Shown here: in pieces, positions 1 to 8,037 of the stretch | Layout of the letters: every line of letters starts with the position of its first letter | How positions within the stretch are numbered: the stretch's first letter is position 1 | Notes under the pieces: generated by a model | What the model saw: only the letters and a program-made list of their open reading frames with translations | Databases searched by the model: none | Told to the model about the DNA's origin: nothing | Translations under genes and position numbers: made by a program | Source of the DNA: Desulfoluna butyratoxydans | GTDB lineage: Bacteria; Desulfobacterota; Desulfobacteria; Desulfobacterales; Desulfolunaceae | NCBI RefSeq assembly: GCF_900699765.1 | Contig: NZ_CAADHO010000008.1 | Span: forward strand, 186,001-250,000 | Direction: 5' to 3' | DNA length: 64,000 nt

Positions 1-868
1 CGTGGCCGTCATCGTCTTTGTGCTCATCGAGTTCCCGGGCCTGAGCGACGAACGCACCGCCCACTTTGACAGAAAAGCCCATGAGATCAAGGCAGCCTTT
101 CTTGAAAAGACAGCAGAGAACCCCCTTGCCGTGGGCATGACCGAGGAGAGGGTCGAGGCCCTGGTCCGCTATGCCGACAGCTACAAATCCGCCCGCTTCG
201 GCGCCTCAACCCCGGCAGCCAGGGAAAAAGTTGACGCGCGGTTCACAGACCTCTCTCCTGAATTTTTCACCATGGTCAATCCCGGGAAAAACCCGGACGG
301 CAGGCGCATCCGGAGAGACCTTAAAAAGCTGATTCGCAGCAGAAAGAAACTGAAACACACCATGCAGCAGGAGGTGATGGAAGCCAGCTTCATCGGCATG
401 GCAGGAAAGGCCCTGGAGCCTGTCACCCGCCACGCCGGATTTTCCTGGCGAATCAACATCGCCCTGCTCAGCGCCCTCATGGCCAAGGAGAACAGCGTGG
501 CGACCCTAGGCGCCCTCTACCAGCCGGAAAGCGGCGGCCAAAGCGTCTCCGAAGGCATGAAAAACCGGGAGAAAGGGTTTACCCCGTTGCACGCCCTGGC
601 CCTGATGCTCTTCATGGCCCTCTATCCCCCATGCCTGCCCGCGGCCATGATGGTCAAGCTCCAGACAGGGTCCTTTGCATGGATGGGCTTTTCCATTGTT
701 TTCCCGGCATGTCTTGCCCTTGCCATCGCCTCGGGACTCTTCACCCTGGGCTCAGTCCTTGGCCTCACGGGTATGGAAGCCATGGCCGGGTTTTACCTGA
801 TGGCCCTCCTTGTCACTGTTACCGTGGGGCTCTTTCCATCACGACCCAAAGGGGCTCCACAGGTTTAG
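1..868 (+). CDS. feoB: Ferrous iron transport protein B, C-terminal part (cut by window start)
   Basis: This is the C-terminal membrane part of FeoB, the inner-membrane Fe(II) transporter. The frame is open from the first bases, so the G-protein domain and the first Gate domain lie upstream of the window. The recognisable stretch reads SWRINIALLSALMAKENSVATLGALY, given here only by its core AKENSVATLGALY (about residues 160-173). It matches the second Gate motif of FeoB, where AKE..V.TLG is conserved. It is followed by three hydrophobic segments (about residues 195-280). About 150 nt separate it from the TonB-system operon downstream, so the two make an iron-acquisition neighbourhood. The family call comes from the motif and the membrane pattern; the specificity of this copy is inferred. 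Confidence 0.85.
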   Translation, partial: VAVIVFVLIEFPGLSDERTAHFDRKAHEIKAAFLEKTAENPLAVGMTEERVEALVRYADSYKSARFGASTPAAREKVDARFTDLSPEFFTMVNPGKNPDGRRIRRDLKKLIRSRKKLKHTMQQEVMEASFIGMAGKALEPVTRHAGFSWRINIALLSALMAKENSVATLGALYQPESGGQSVSEGMKNREKGFTPLHALALMLFMALYPPCLPAAMMVKLQTGSFAWMGFSIVFPACLALAIASGLFTLGSVLGLTGMEAMAGFYLMALLVTVTVGLFPSRPKGAPQV

Positions 869-905
869 GTACCCCAAACTTTTTAGCAGTGCCTTAAAAA
901 ATATA

Positions 906-934
906 TTGACACACAATTTATCAGCCGCTAAAAA
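906..934 (+). promoter_or_regulatory. Candidate sigma70 promoter for the TonB-system operon
   Basis: TTGACA at 906-911 is a perfect -35 box. A 17-nt spacer and TAAAAA at 929-934 follow. The site lies in an AT-rich stretch between feoB and the DUF3450 gene. Iron control by Fur is plausible for such an operon, but no clear Fur box is seen. Confidence 0.45.
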
Positions 935-1018
935 CTTAGGGTGTTCAGGCCCTGAGTCGCCCGTCATTGTTGCGTTATTTTTCTTTTCACTATTCATCAA
1001 CCTAAAGATAATTTCCCC

Positions 1019-1828
1019 ATGGTTCATCATCCCACACCCACGAAACGCCAGAGGCGCCGTACGTCAAAACGGGTCGGAACGCTTCTCCTGTTGTCCCTGG
1101 CGGTCGGTTTCACAGGACCAGGCCTCACATGGTCCGACTCCCTTCCACTGGATGAAACCGTCCGCCAGGACATTTCCCTTGCCCACACCACCCAGAAACG
1201 GGAGGGGGCCTGGGAAAAAGAGCGCCGCGCCCTGGAGACGAAAATCTCCCGACTGGAGAGCACACAACGAAGCCTTCAGGAAGAGGTGGACGCCCTTCTC
1301 TGGGCAAACGGCCGCAAGGAAAAAGAGGCCGCCCGCTTAGACGGGGAGATCGCCAAGGCATCCCACCTCACCGAAGGGCTTTCGCCCCTTATCGCCGACG
1401 AGGCGAAGCGCGCGACCCAGGTGGTCACCCAGAGCCTCCCCTTTTTGAAAAACGAGCGGGAAACGCGCCTTGCCGCCCTCACCGACTGGGTCAAGGCACC
1501 GGCCACCAAGCAGGCTGAAAAGCTGGAGCGGCTTTTGGAGCTGTTCACCATCGAGACCCAGTTCGGCCACACCAGCGAAGCCTGGCAGGAAGAGATTGAG
1601 GTGGAGGGCGAGCCCATCACCGTCCAGCTCCTCAAGGTCGGGCGATTGTCCCTTTACTACCTCACCCTCGACGAAAAGGGGTGCGGGGTCTTCAGTCCGG
1701 AAAAAGGTGCCTATGAGCCCCTTCCCGCCAACTGTGCTCCCCACCTCAAGAAAGCCATCGCCCTTGCCCAGAGAGAGCGAAGTGCCGAGCTTGTCAGTCT
1801 GCCCATCGGGAGGATCGTGACCCCATGA
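1019..1828 (+). CDS. DUF3450 family periplasmic protein of a TonB system
   Basis: This 269-residue protein starts with a basic stretch (KRQRRRTSKR) and a hydrophobic segment (about residues 19-38), so it is probably exported. A long charged coiled coil follows (about residues 50-115), and then the DUF3450 C-terminal region. In other bacteria DUF3450 proteins are encoded with TtpC/ExbB/ExbD/TonB2-type systems and are thought to act in the periplasm. The gene overlaps the next one by 4 nt (ATGA), which suggests translational coupling. The start is uncertain because no strong Shine-Dalgarno precedes the ATG. Confidence 0.75.
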   Translation: MVHHPTPTKRQRRRTSKRVGTLLLLSLAVGFTGPGLTWSDSLPLDETVRQDISLAHTTQKREGAWEKERRALETKISRLESTQRSLQEEVDALLWANGRKEKEAARLDGEIAKASHLTEGLSPLIADEAKRATQVVTQSLPFLKNERETRLAALTDWVKAPATKQAEKLERLLELFTIETQFGHTSEAWQEEIEVEGEPITVQLLKVGRLSLYYLTLDEKGCGVFSPEKGAYEPLPANCAPHLKKAIALAQRERSAELVSLPIGRIVTP

Positions 1829-3249
1829 AACGCATACTCATTGTTGCTGTCCTCTGCCTTGCGACGGCCACCGCGGCGTGGTCCGCAGACCTCCGGCAGG
1901 CCATGAAAAACGCCGAAACCGCCCTTGCCCAACGACAGAGCGCAGACCGGGAATCCCGCACCCGCATCGCCGGAGACCGGGAGAGCCTTACCCGTGAGAT
2001 CAACCGCCTGGCAGCCGACATCAAACGGCTCAAGGCCCAGGTTGTGACAGAGACAAAACGCGGGGACGAGCTCACGACCCGGGTCACCGCCCTCACCGAA
2101 AAACGGAACCGCCTGGACAAGGAGGTGGGACGCATCGTGGCCATTGTGCGCACGGCAGCGAAAAACCTCCGTGATCTCTGCATGGCCTCCCCCTTTTCCG
2201 TCTTTGCCCCCGAGCGACTGGCCCACCTGGAGACCCTGGCCGACGGCACCCAGTTCCCCGGCATCACGGACCTGGAAGCCCTCTTCGGGTATTTCGCCGA
2301 CGAGATCGCCCGGTGCAGCGAAGTGGCCATGCGCACCGCCACCGTCACCGGCCGGGACGGCATCTCCCGGGAACTGCCCCTGTTATCGGCAGGCCCCTTC
2401 ATGACCCTGGCCGTCAAGGAGGAGGGCGCAGAACCCCTTCTCTATGCCCCAGCCACCCTCTCCTTCACCGAGCTTCCCGCACCGCCGGGACGCATTGTCG
2501 GGTGGCGGCTCAACCGGTACGTCAAGGGCAAAACAGACACCCTGCCCCTGGACCTGAGCTCCGGAGCGGCCCTGGACCACCTGCGACGCACCCCGAGCTT
2601 TACCGAACGCGTCCAGAACGGCGGTCCCCTGGTATGGCCCATCGTCCTCATCGGCCTGGCCGGGCTCTTCATCGGCATCGAGCGCACCCTGTTCTTGAAA
2701 AAGGTCCACGACAACACGGACAACACCATGGGCAAAGTCAACGAACTGGCAGGCTACGGGCAGTGGGAAGAGTGCGATCTCATCGTCAAGGAGCAGAAAA
2801 CCACGCCGGTGTACAACGTCCTGAGAAAAGGGCTCCAGGCCAGGGGTGAACGACGCCAGGTACTGGAGACCATCCTCCAGGAGGCGATCTTAAAAGAGCT
2901 TCCCCGCCTGGAGCGATTCCTCCCCTTCCTCGGCATGCTCGGGGCGGTGGCTCCCCTGCTTGGCCTTTTAGGCACGGTCACCGGCATGATCGATACCTTT
3001 GAAGTGATCCACATCGCCGGTACCGGCGACCCACGCATGATGTCCGGGGGCATCTCCACGGCCCTGATCACCACCATGCTCGGACTTGCCGTGGCCATTC
3101 CCATCATGCTTTTGCACACCGTGCTGAACCGCCGGGTGGAGCACATCATCGGCGACATGGAAGAAAAAGCCGTGGCCCTGACCAACATCGTCCACCGGGA
3201 AACCATCGGCTGCTGCGCCCAGGGCTGCGCCAAACAGGTGAGGGCCTGA
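1825..3249 (+). CDS. TtpC-like long MotA/TolQ/ExbB proton-channel protein
   Basis: At 474 residues this is about twice the size of ordinary ExbB. The N-terminus is a signal peptide followed by a periplasmic coiled coil (about residues 20-115). The C-terminal half (about residues 260-460) is a MotA/TolQ/ExbB domain with three membrane segments and the family hallmark LGLLGTVTGMI..F. This architecture matches TtpC, the extra protein of Vibrio-type TonB2 systems that links the Exb motor to TonB. It lies between the DUF3450 gene and a normal-size ExbB in one operon. The role in proton-driven TonB energising is known for the family and inferred here. Confidence 0.85.
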   Translation: MKRILIVAVLCLATATAAWSADLRQAMKNAETALAQRQSADRESRTRIAGDRESLTREINRLAADIKRLKAQVVTETKRGDELTTRVTALTEKRNRLDKEVGRIVAIVRTAAKNLRDLCMASPFSVFAPERLAHLETLADGTQFPGITDLEALFGYFADEIARCSEVAMRTATVTGRDGISRELPLLSAGPFMTLAVKEEGAEPLLYAPATLSFTELPAPPGRIVGWRLNRYVKGKTDTLPLDLSSGAALDHLRRTPSFTERVQNGGPLVWPIVLIGLAGLFIGIERTLFLKKVHDNTDNTMGKVNELAGYGQWEECDLIVKEQKTTPVYNVLRKGLQARGERRQVLETILQEAILKELPRLERFLPFLGMLGAVAPLLGLLGTVTGMIDTFEVIHIAGTGDPRMMSGGISTALITTMLGLAVAIPIMLLHTVLNRRVEHIIGDMEEKAVALTNIVHRETIGCCAQGCAKQVRA

Positions 3250-3252
3250 TCC

Positions 3253-3849
3253 ATGGGAGATCTCCTCACGGCCATTTTCGGCTACATCGACAGCGGCGGC
3301 GCGGTGATGATTCCCATCATGATCTGCTCCCTGGTTCTCTGGGCCCTCATCTTCGAGCGGCTCCTCGTCTACCGGCAGGTTGAAAAACAGGACCTCGACC
3401 TGGGCGCGGCCCTTGCCCTGGTCCGAAAGGGAGACCCCGGTCCGAACCTCCCCGGGCTTCGCAGGGAGCTGGTTCGGTTCATGGCTGAATACGGCACAGA
3501 CTCCCCCAAGGTAAACCGGGGCCTTCTCCACCAGTACCGGCTCCAGAAACGGCCCCACCTCACCCGGCGCATCGGCCTCATCGCCACCCTGGCCGCTGTG
3601 GCGCCCCTTTTGGGGCTTCTGGGCACGGTCAGCGGCATGATCACCACCTTTGACGTCATCGCCCTCTTCGGCACGGGCAACGCCCGTGCCATGGCCGGGG
3701 GGATCTCCGAATCCCTCATCACCACCCAGAGCGGCCTGTCCGTGGCCATCCCCGGGATGTTCATGGGCGTGCTGCTCATGCGGCGGGCCCATCGCCTGTC
3801 CGCCAAACTCGACGAAACCATCAGCATCATCCAAAGGAGCATGACGTGA
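3253..3849 (+). CDS. exbB: ExbB/TolQ-type proton channel
   Basis: The protein has 198 residues, a typical ExbB2 size. It has a first membrane segment at about residues 18-38 (MIPIMICSLVLWALIFE). A pair of later segments contains the signature LGLLGTVSGMITTF, and the C-terminal region is LSVAIPGMFMGVLL. The ExbB pentamer conducts protons across the inner membrane and drives TonB together with ExbD. The gene starts 3 nt after the TtpC-like gene and overlaps exbD by 4 nt. Having both a long and a short ExbB in one operon is normal for TonB2-type systems. Confidence 0.9.
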   Translation: MGDLLTAIFGYIDSGGAVMIPIMICSLVLWALIFERLLVYRQVEKQDLDLGAALALVRKGDPGPNLPGLRRELVRFMAEYGTDSPKVNRGLLHQYRLQKRPHLTRRIGLIATLAAVAPLLGLLGTVSGMITTFDVIALFGTGNARAMAGGISESLITTQSGLSVAIPGMFMGVLLMRRAHRLSAKLDETISIIQRSMT

Positions 3850-4265
3850 TACGGGTCCGGGACTCCCTGAGACGCAACAGCAGCACACCGGAGGTGAATA
3901 TTTCACCCCTCATCGACCTGGTGTTCCTGCTTCTCATCTTTTTTATGGTCACCACCAGCTTTGTCAAAGAGACCGGCATCGACATCAACCGGCCCCAGGC
4001 AGAGACCAGCGTGGTGTCCAAGAAGAACGCCATCCTCGTGGGGATCGCCGAAGACGGCTCGGTCCACTACGACGGAAAACCCATTGATGTACGAAGCGTT
4101 CGCCTCCACATCGCGCGTGCCGTAGCCGACAAGCCCGACGCCGATGTGGTGGTGATCGCCGACAAGGCCTGCCCCACTGGGACCCTCATCCGGGTCATGG
4201 ACCAGTGCCGTCTGGCAGGGGCCTCCCGGGTCAGCGTCGCCACCCAGAACAAGGGGGGCGCATGA
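3846..4265 (+). CDS. exbD: ExbD/TolR family biopolymer transport protein
   Basis: The protein has 139 residues. A short cytoplasmic N-terminus containing VNISPLIDLVFLLLIFFMV carries the conserved membrane-embedded Asp (in PLIDLVF) that takes part in proton translocation. The remaining roughly 100 residues form the periplasmic ExbD/TolR fold. It overlaps exbB upstream and tonB downstream by ATGA junctions, so the motor is made as a coupled set. Confidence 0.92.
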   Translation: MIRVRDSLRRNSSTPEVNISPLIDLVFLLLIFFMVTTSFVKETGIDINRPQAETSVVSKKNAILVGIAEDGSVHYDGKPIDVRSVRLHIARAVADKPDADVVVIADKACPTGTLIRVMDQCRLAGASRVSVATQNKGGA

Positions 4266-4903
4266 TCGCCACCGGGCCCCGAAACCCCATGATCCTTGCG
4301 GCCCTTCTGGCCCTGGGGGTGAACATCTTCCTTTTTGCCCTGCTGCCGGGCATGCGGACCGCTCCCACACGGAGTGACGAAACCTTTCGCCTGCGGCCCG
4401 TGACCATGGTGAAATTAAAGGAACTGACCCCGCCGCCCCCGGCAAAGGCCCCGGAAAAACCGGTGAAACAGGAAAAACCCATGAAACCGAGGCTGGACCT
4501 GCCCATCGACCCCACCCCGGTGCACACGGCCGCCGCCCCCACCCTCAAGGTGGGAGAGGCCCTTCCGGAACTGGACACCACAGCCTTCAAGCCGGGCCCC
4601 GTGGACATGGTTTTCGGCGAAGCACAACTCGACAAGCTTCCCATGCCCTCCCACAACGTGGCGCCCATCTACCCCTTTCGGGCCAAACGCCTGGGAATCT
4701 CGGGAAGTGTCACCGTGAAATTCCTCGTGGAAAAGGACGGTCGTATCCACGATGTGGAGATCACGGGATCGAACCCACCCGGCGTCTTCGACAGGGCGGT
4801 CATGGATGCCATCGGTCGCTGGACCTTTACCCCCGGGGAGATCACCGGAGAGCCTGTGCGGGTCCGCGTCACCAAAACCATCAATTTCAACCTGGAGAAT
4901 TGA
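4262..4903 (+). CDS. tonB: TonB family energy transducer
   Basis: The protein has 213 residues. The chosen ATG overlaps the exbD stop (ATGA); the frame is open further upstream, but that part lies inside exbD. Order: an N-terminal membrane anchor (about residues 10-27), a Pro/Lys-rich linker (PPPPAKAPEKPVKQEKP), and a C-terminal TonB domain with YPFRAKRLGISGSVTVKF and the final W.F.P segment (RWTFTPG). TonB carries ExbBD energy to outer-membrane receptors for iron chelates, haem or cobalamin. No TonB-dependent receptor is encoded in this window. Confidence 0.92.
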   Translation: MIATGPRNPMILAALLALGVNIFLFALLPGMRTAPTRSDETFRLRPVTMVKLKELTPPPPAKAPEKPVKQEKPMKPRLDLPIDPTPVHTAAAPTLKVGEALPELDTTAFKPGPVDMVFGEAQLDKLPMPSHNVAPIYPFRAKRLGISGSVTVKFLVEKDGRIHDVEITGSNPPGVFDRAVMDAIGRWTFTPGEITGEPVRVRVTKTINFNLEN

Positions 4904-4906
4904 CCC

Positions 4907-6154
4907 ATGGGACCCATCACCACACATTCTCCACTGTCTGCCGTGCGTTTTCTGGGGTTCTTCCTCTGCGCCGGGCTCATGGCCCTGGCAACGGATAGCC
5001 TGGCAGGGACCTGCGACTCTCAGCCCTCGCCCTCGGTGGCCATGGCCCTGACCAAAGCGGCCAAGGCCATTGAGAACGAACGCCCGGAAGAGGCCCTGGC
5101 CACCCTCACCAAGGCTGCAAAACGCGCGGGCAAACGAAGCCACCATCTCCTGGAGTTTCACCTGGGCGTTCAGCTGGTCCAGGCCGAAGAGCCTGACAAA
5201 GCCCTGGAGCGTTTCAGAAACGCCACCGCCCTCTGCGACAGCTTTGCTCCGGCCTGGCAAAACCTGGGCCGGGTCGCCTACGAAACCGAGCACTTCGGAG
5301 AAGCTGCCCATGCCCTGGGCACCGCCTTTGTCCTCACCGGAGAGACCCGCCCTGCCCTTCGCTATTTCGAGGCCCTCTCCCGGTACAGGGAAAAGTCCTG
5401 GGAGACCTGCGTCACCCTCTGCCTGGACCTGTTTGCCCGGTTCCCGGACTGCCGGAACGTGGGGTGGGTTGAGCTTGCAGCAGCCGCAGCGCCCCAGGCC
5501 GGAAAACGTCCCGCCGTCATCAAAGCCCTTACGGACCGCCTGCCCATCATGGGTGGGGATCCCAAACTCCGCAGGTGCCTTGCAGGCCTTCTCCTCCAGG
5601 AGAAACGCTATCCCGAGGCCATGGTCCAGCTCCGAAACCTGGATCACCTGGGAGACATCACTGACGCAGAGCTTCTCACCTTAGGGGACCTCTTCCGCGC
5701 TGAAGACCTCCCCCTGGATGCCGCCGCCTGCTATCGGCGCCTTACGGAAAAAGGCAAAGGCACCGCCGAGCTCACCCGAAAAGAGGCCGAGGCCCTGATG
5801 GCAGGATTCAAACCCGAGGCGGCCCTGGCCGTGCTGGAACAGGGCGTTGTCACATGGGACACAGAGCGTCTCTGGCTCCTCACCGGCCAGCTGCGGTTCG
5901 AGGGCGACGACCTCACCGGAGCCGAAGAGGCCTTCCGAAAGGTCCTTGCCATCACCCCGAACCAGGGCCACGCACTCATGATGCTGGGGTATGTGCTCTT
6001 TCAGCAGGAAAAACCCGAAGAAGCCCTGCCATGGCTCAACAAGGCCGTTAAACGCGCCCCCAAATGCCAGGCCAAACGACTGAGGGACCACGTGGTAAAG
6101 CTCCTTGCAGAGCGCAGCAAAACCAAAAGCCAGCCCCCGGCAGTGAGGGGCTGA
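4907..6154 (+). CDS. TPR-repeat protein of the TonB operon
   Basis: The protein has 415 residues. It has a signal-peptide-like start (FLGFFLCAGLMALATDSLAG) and then several tetratricopeptide repeats, clearest at about residues 48-110 and at the C-terminus (LTGAEEAFRKVLAITPNQGHALMMLGYVLF). Exported TPR proteins are commonly encoded as the last gene of TtpC-type TonB operons, and this one starts 3 nt after tonB. A scaffold role in the periplasm is likely, but the partner is unknown. Confidence 0.8.
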   Translation: MGPITTHSPLSAVRFLGFFLCAGLMALATDSLAGTCDSQPSPSVAMALTKAAKAIENERPEEALATLTKAAKRAGKRSHHLLEFHLGVQLVQAEEPDKALERFRNATALCDSFAPAWQNLGRVAYETEHFGEAAHALGTAFVLTGETRPALRYFEALSRYREKSWETCVTLCLDLFARFPDCRNVGWVELAAAAAPQAGKRPAVIKALTDRLPIMGGDPKLRRCLAGLLLQEKRYPEAMVQLRNLDHLGDITDAELLTLGDLFRAEDLPLDAAACYRRLTEKGKGTAELTRKEAEALMAGFKPEAALAVLEQGVVTWDTERLWLLTGQLRFEGDDLTGAEEAFRKVLAITPNQGHALMMLGYVLFQQEKPEEALPWLNKAVKRAPKCQAKRLRDHVVKLLAERSKTKSQPPAVRG

Positions 6155-6237
6155 AGCGCAAAAGAGCGCTCCGGCCCCTCTGAAGTCGGAAAGCATTCAC
6201 CCGCCTTGCAACTCCCCTTTTTTGTTTTTTGGTAACC

Positions 6238-6297
6238 ATTCCGTTATGCCTCGGGCAGGTCCGCCTGAGGCATAACGGAATACTCATATATTTTTTT
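6238..6297 (+). terminator. Strong hairpin closing the TonB operon
   Basis: ATTCCGTTATGCCTCGGGC at 6238-6256 pairs with GCCTGAGGCATAACGGAAT at 6263-6281, a 19-bp stem with one G-T pair and a 6-nt loop. An A/T stretch ending in seven T residues (6291-6297) follows. The U-run begins 9 nt after the stem, so termination may be imperfect. It could also shield or regulate the gene that starts at 6365. Confidence 0.6.
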
Positions 6298-6364
6298 GGC
6301 CATCAAATTCGGAATGCCAAAATTTTTACCACAACCCAAAAACAAAACAGACAGGAGGCCCCCC

Positions 6365-7765
6365 ATGCCAACCTTTCAGGCTCCCGTAACGCCCTTGACC
6401 CGCGATATGGCTCCGGAAGACACCCCCGTGGATGCCTTTACCCGTTTTTTCCGAAAAGCCAAGTCCCTGGGATGTTTCCCTCGCCCAACAAACGCGTCGC
6501 CCTCCTGCGCCTTTGGCAATGAAGGGCCCGAACCCTATGCAACGGGAGGACTGGCGCCCGTCACCGGGCCCGGAGCCCGCAGCCTCTGGCACTCCTTGTC
6601 AGAAGCCCCTCTCCATCCGAGGCAGGCAGCGACCCTCCGCGTCCCCTTCGGCACGGGCACAACCGGGGATGAGATCCCAAGCCAGATCCCTGTGGACGCA
6701 CACCTCAGCACAGCCTACGCCGATGCCGTCATGTGTGACATCATGCGTGACGGCGCACGGCTCAGCACCCAGGGCAACCCTATCCACGCGTTCCTCGTAA
6801 ACGGTGGTATCCCGACTGCCCTGGCCCCTTCAGACCTTGCCCGTATCATTGAGGCCGCTCGCCGCAACCTCCCCCTGGCCAACGACTGCGAAATAACGGT
6901 TGAAGGGCACATCGCCGACATGACCCCGGAGATGGCCCGTGCCATCACACGCGCCGGGGTCAACCGAGTCTCCCTGGACCTCCTCAGCTTCCATACCCCG
7001 CTCCGGCAAGCCATGGGGCGGCGGGCCGATGGAAAAGAGGCTGCAAACACCTTGTCCGAGCTCATCAGCAGCGGCCAGGCCACCGTAAACGTTGGGTTGA
7101 CATACGGTCTCTCCGGCCAGAGCGCCGACATGTTTCAGCAGGATCTGGAAACCCTTGTATCCTTAAACCCCGACGGCATCGATCTCATACCCCACGTGCC
7201 CCTCCAGGGCCGGGATACCGACCTTATCCGGGAGCAGTATGCCCTCTTCGAGAAGGGCTCAGAGACCCTGGCCGCCACCACCTGTCGCCACCTCTACGCA
7301 GGGCACTGGGCATGCACCCCCAGGGAACGAAATCTCTCTTCTTTTCTGGCGTCACAACAGGCCCCCAGCATCCCCTTTGGATGCGGAGCGGAAGGCTTTG
7401 TGGACGGTCATCGCGTTCTCATGACCGACCGGCTGGATGACTACCTCAACACCGCGGGACGGGAGAAACCCGTGGCCATGATCCTTGCTCCGGTGGCCAA
7501 TCACCGTCTCGCCAGCCTCATCAGATCGCAGATGCAGACCCTGGCCCTCGACCTGTCCGGGCTGGGCCGACACGCAGGCGAATCCTCCTCCATGGCCCTG
7601 CTTCCCCTGATCCACTGCTGGGCCGACGCCGGACTGGTCCGCATTGAGGGTCACATCCTGCGCCCCACAACCGCCGGTGAATACTGGCATGCCACGCTCA
7701 CCCGGGGACTCATCGACTACCTTGCCCTCTACGAAGAGATGGGCTGCCCCGAGCCGTGCGTGTAA
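6365..7765 (+). CDS. HutW/HemN-like protein lacking the radical-SAM cysteines
   Basis: The protein has 466 residues; the ATG has a perfect AGGAGG 6 nt upstream. The body resembles the HutW/ChuW branch of the HemN radical-SAM family, associated with anaerobic haem use. Recognisable motifs are GGIPTALAPSDLARII, LPLANDCEITVEG, AMGRRADGKEAANTLSELI and GLSGQSADMFQQDLETL. At the position of the HIPFCxxxCxxC motif it reads VPFGTGTTGDE, so all three [4Fe-4S] cysteines are replaced (G96, T100, E103). Without the cluster, SAM radical chemistry is not expected. Its place after a TonB operon fits a haem or iron role. It may be a haem-binding or trafficking relative; this is inference. The reading frame is intact, so it is not obviously decaying. 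Confidence 0.7.
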   Translation: MPTFQAPVTPLTRDMAPEDTPVDAFTRFFRKAKSLGCFPRPTNASPSCAFGNEGPEPYATGGLAPVTGPGARSLWHSLSEAPLHPRQAATLRVPFGTGTTGDEIPSQIPVDAHLSTAYADAVMCDIMRDGARLSTQGNPIHAFLVNGGIPTALAPSDLARIIEAARRNLPLANDCEITVEGHIADMTPEMARAITRAGVNRVSLDLLSFHTPLRQAMGRRADGKEAANTLSELISSGQATVNVGLTYGLSGQSADMFQQDLETLVSLNPDGIDLIPHVPLQGRDTDLIREQYALFEKGSETLAATTCRHLYAGHWACTPRERNLSSFLASQQAPSIPFGCGAEGFVDGHRVLMTDRLDDYLNTAGREKPVAMILAPVANHRLASLIRSQMQTLALDLSGLGRHAGESSSMALLPLIHCWADAGLVRIEGHILRPTTAGEYWHATLTRGLIDYLALYEEMGCPEPCV

Positions 7766-7820
7766 AGGGCCGCCCACATTGTTCCCAACGACACGTCACA
7801 AGTAGCAATCCAGAAACAAA

Positions 7821-7858
7821 TGCCTCCGGCGACCTGCCGGAGGCATCTGAATAGTTAT
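7821..7858. repeat. Short palindromic repeat with CTGAATAG flank
   Basis: GCCTCCGGC at 7822-7830 pairs with GCCGGAGGC at 7836-7844 around a 5-nt loop. ATCTGAATAGTTATC follows. This is the minimal form of the dispersed repeat family seen throughout the window. Confidence 0.7.
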
Positions 7859-8037
7859 CATCTGACAAACAGGAATGACTAACAACGAAGAGGAATCGAC
7901 TTGAAATGAATCAAGGTGTGGTGTAAAAACCCAATAAACGTAACACCCGTTCACAACACATCACCTGTGTTTAGATATGAGAGCGTATCCTTACCTGAGA
8001 AATTCGATAGTGTTCATTTCAACTGTATGGAGGATTC

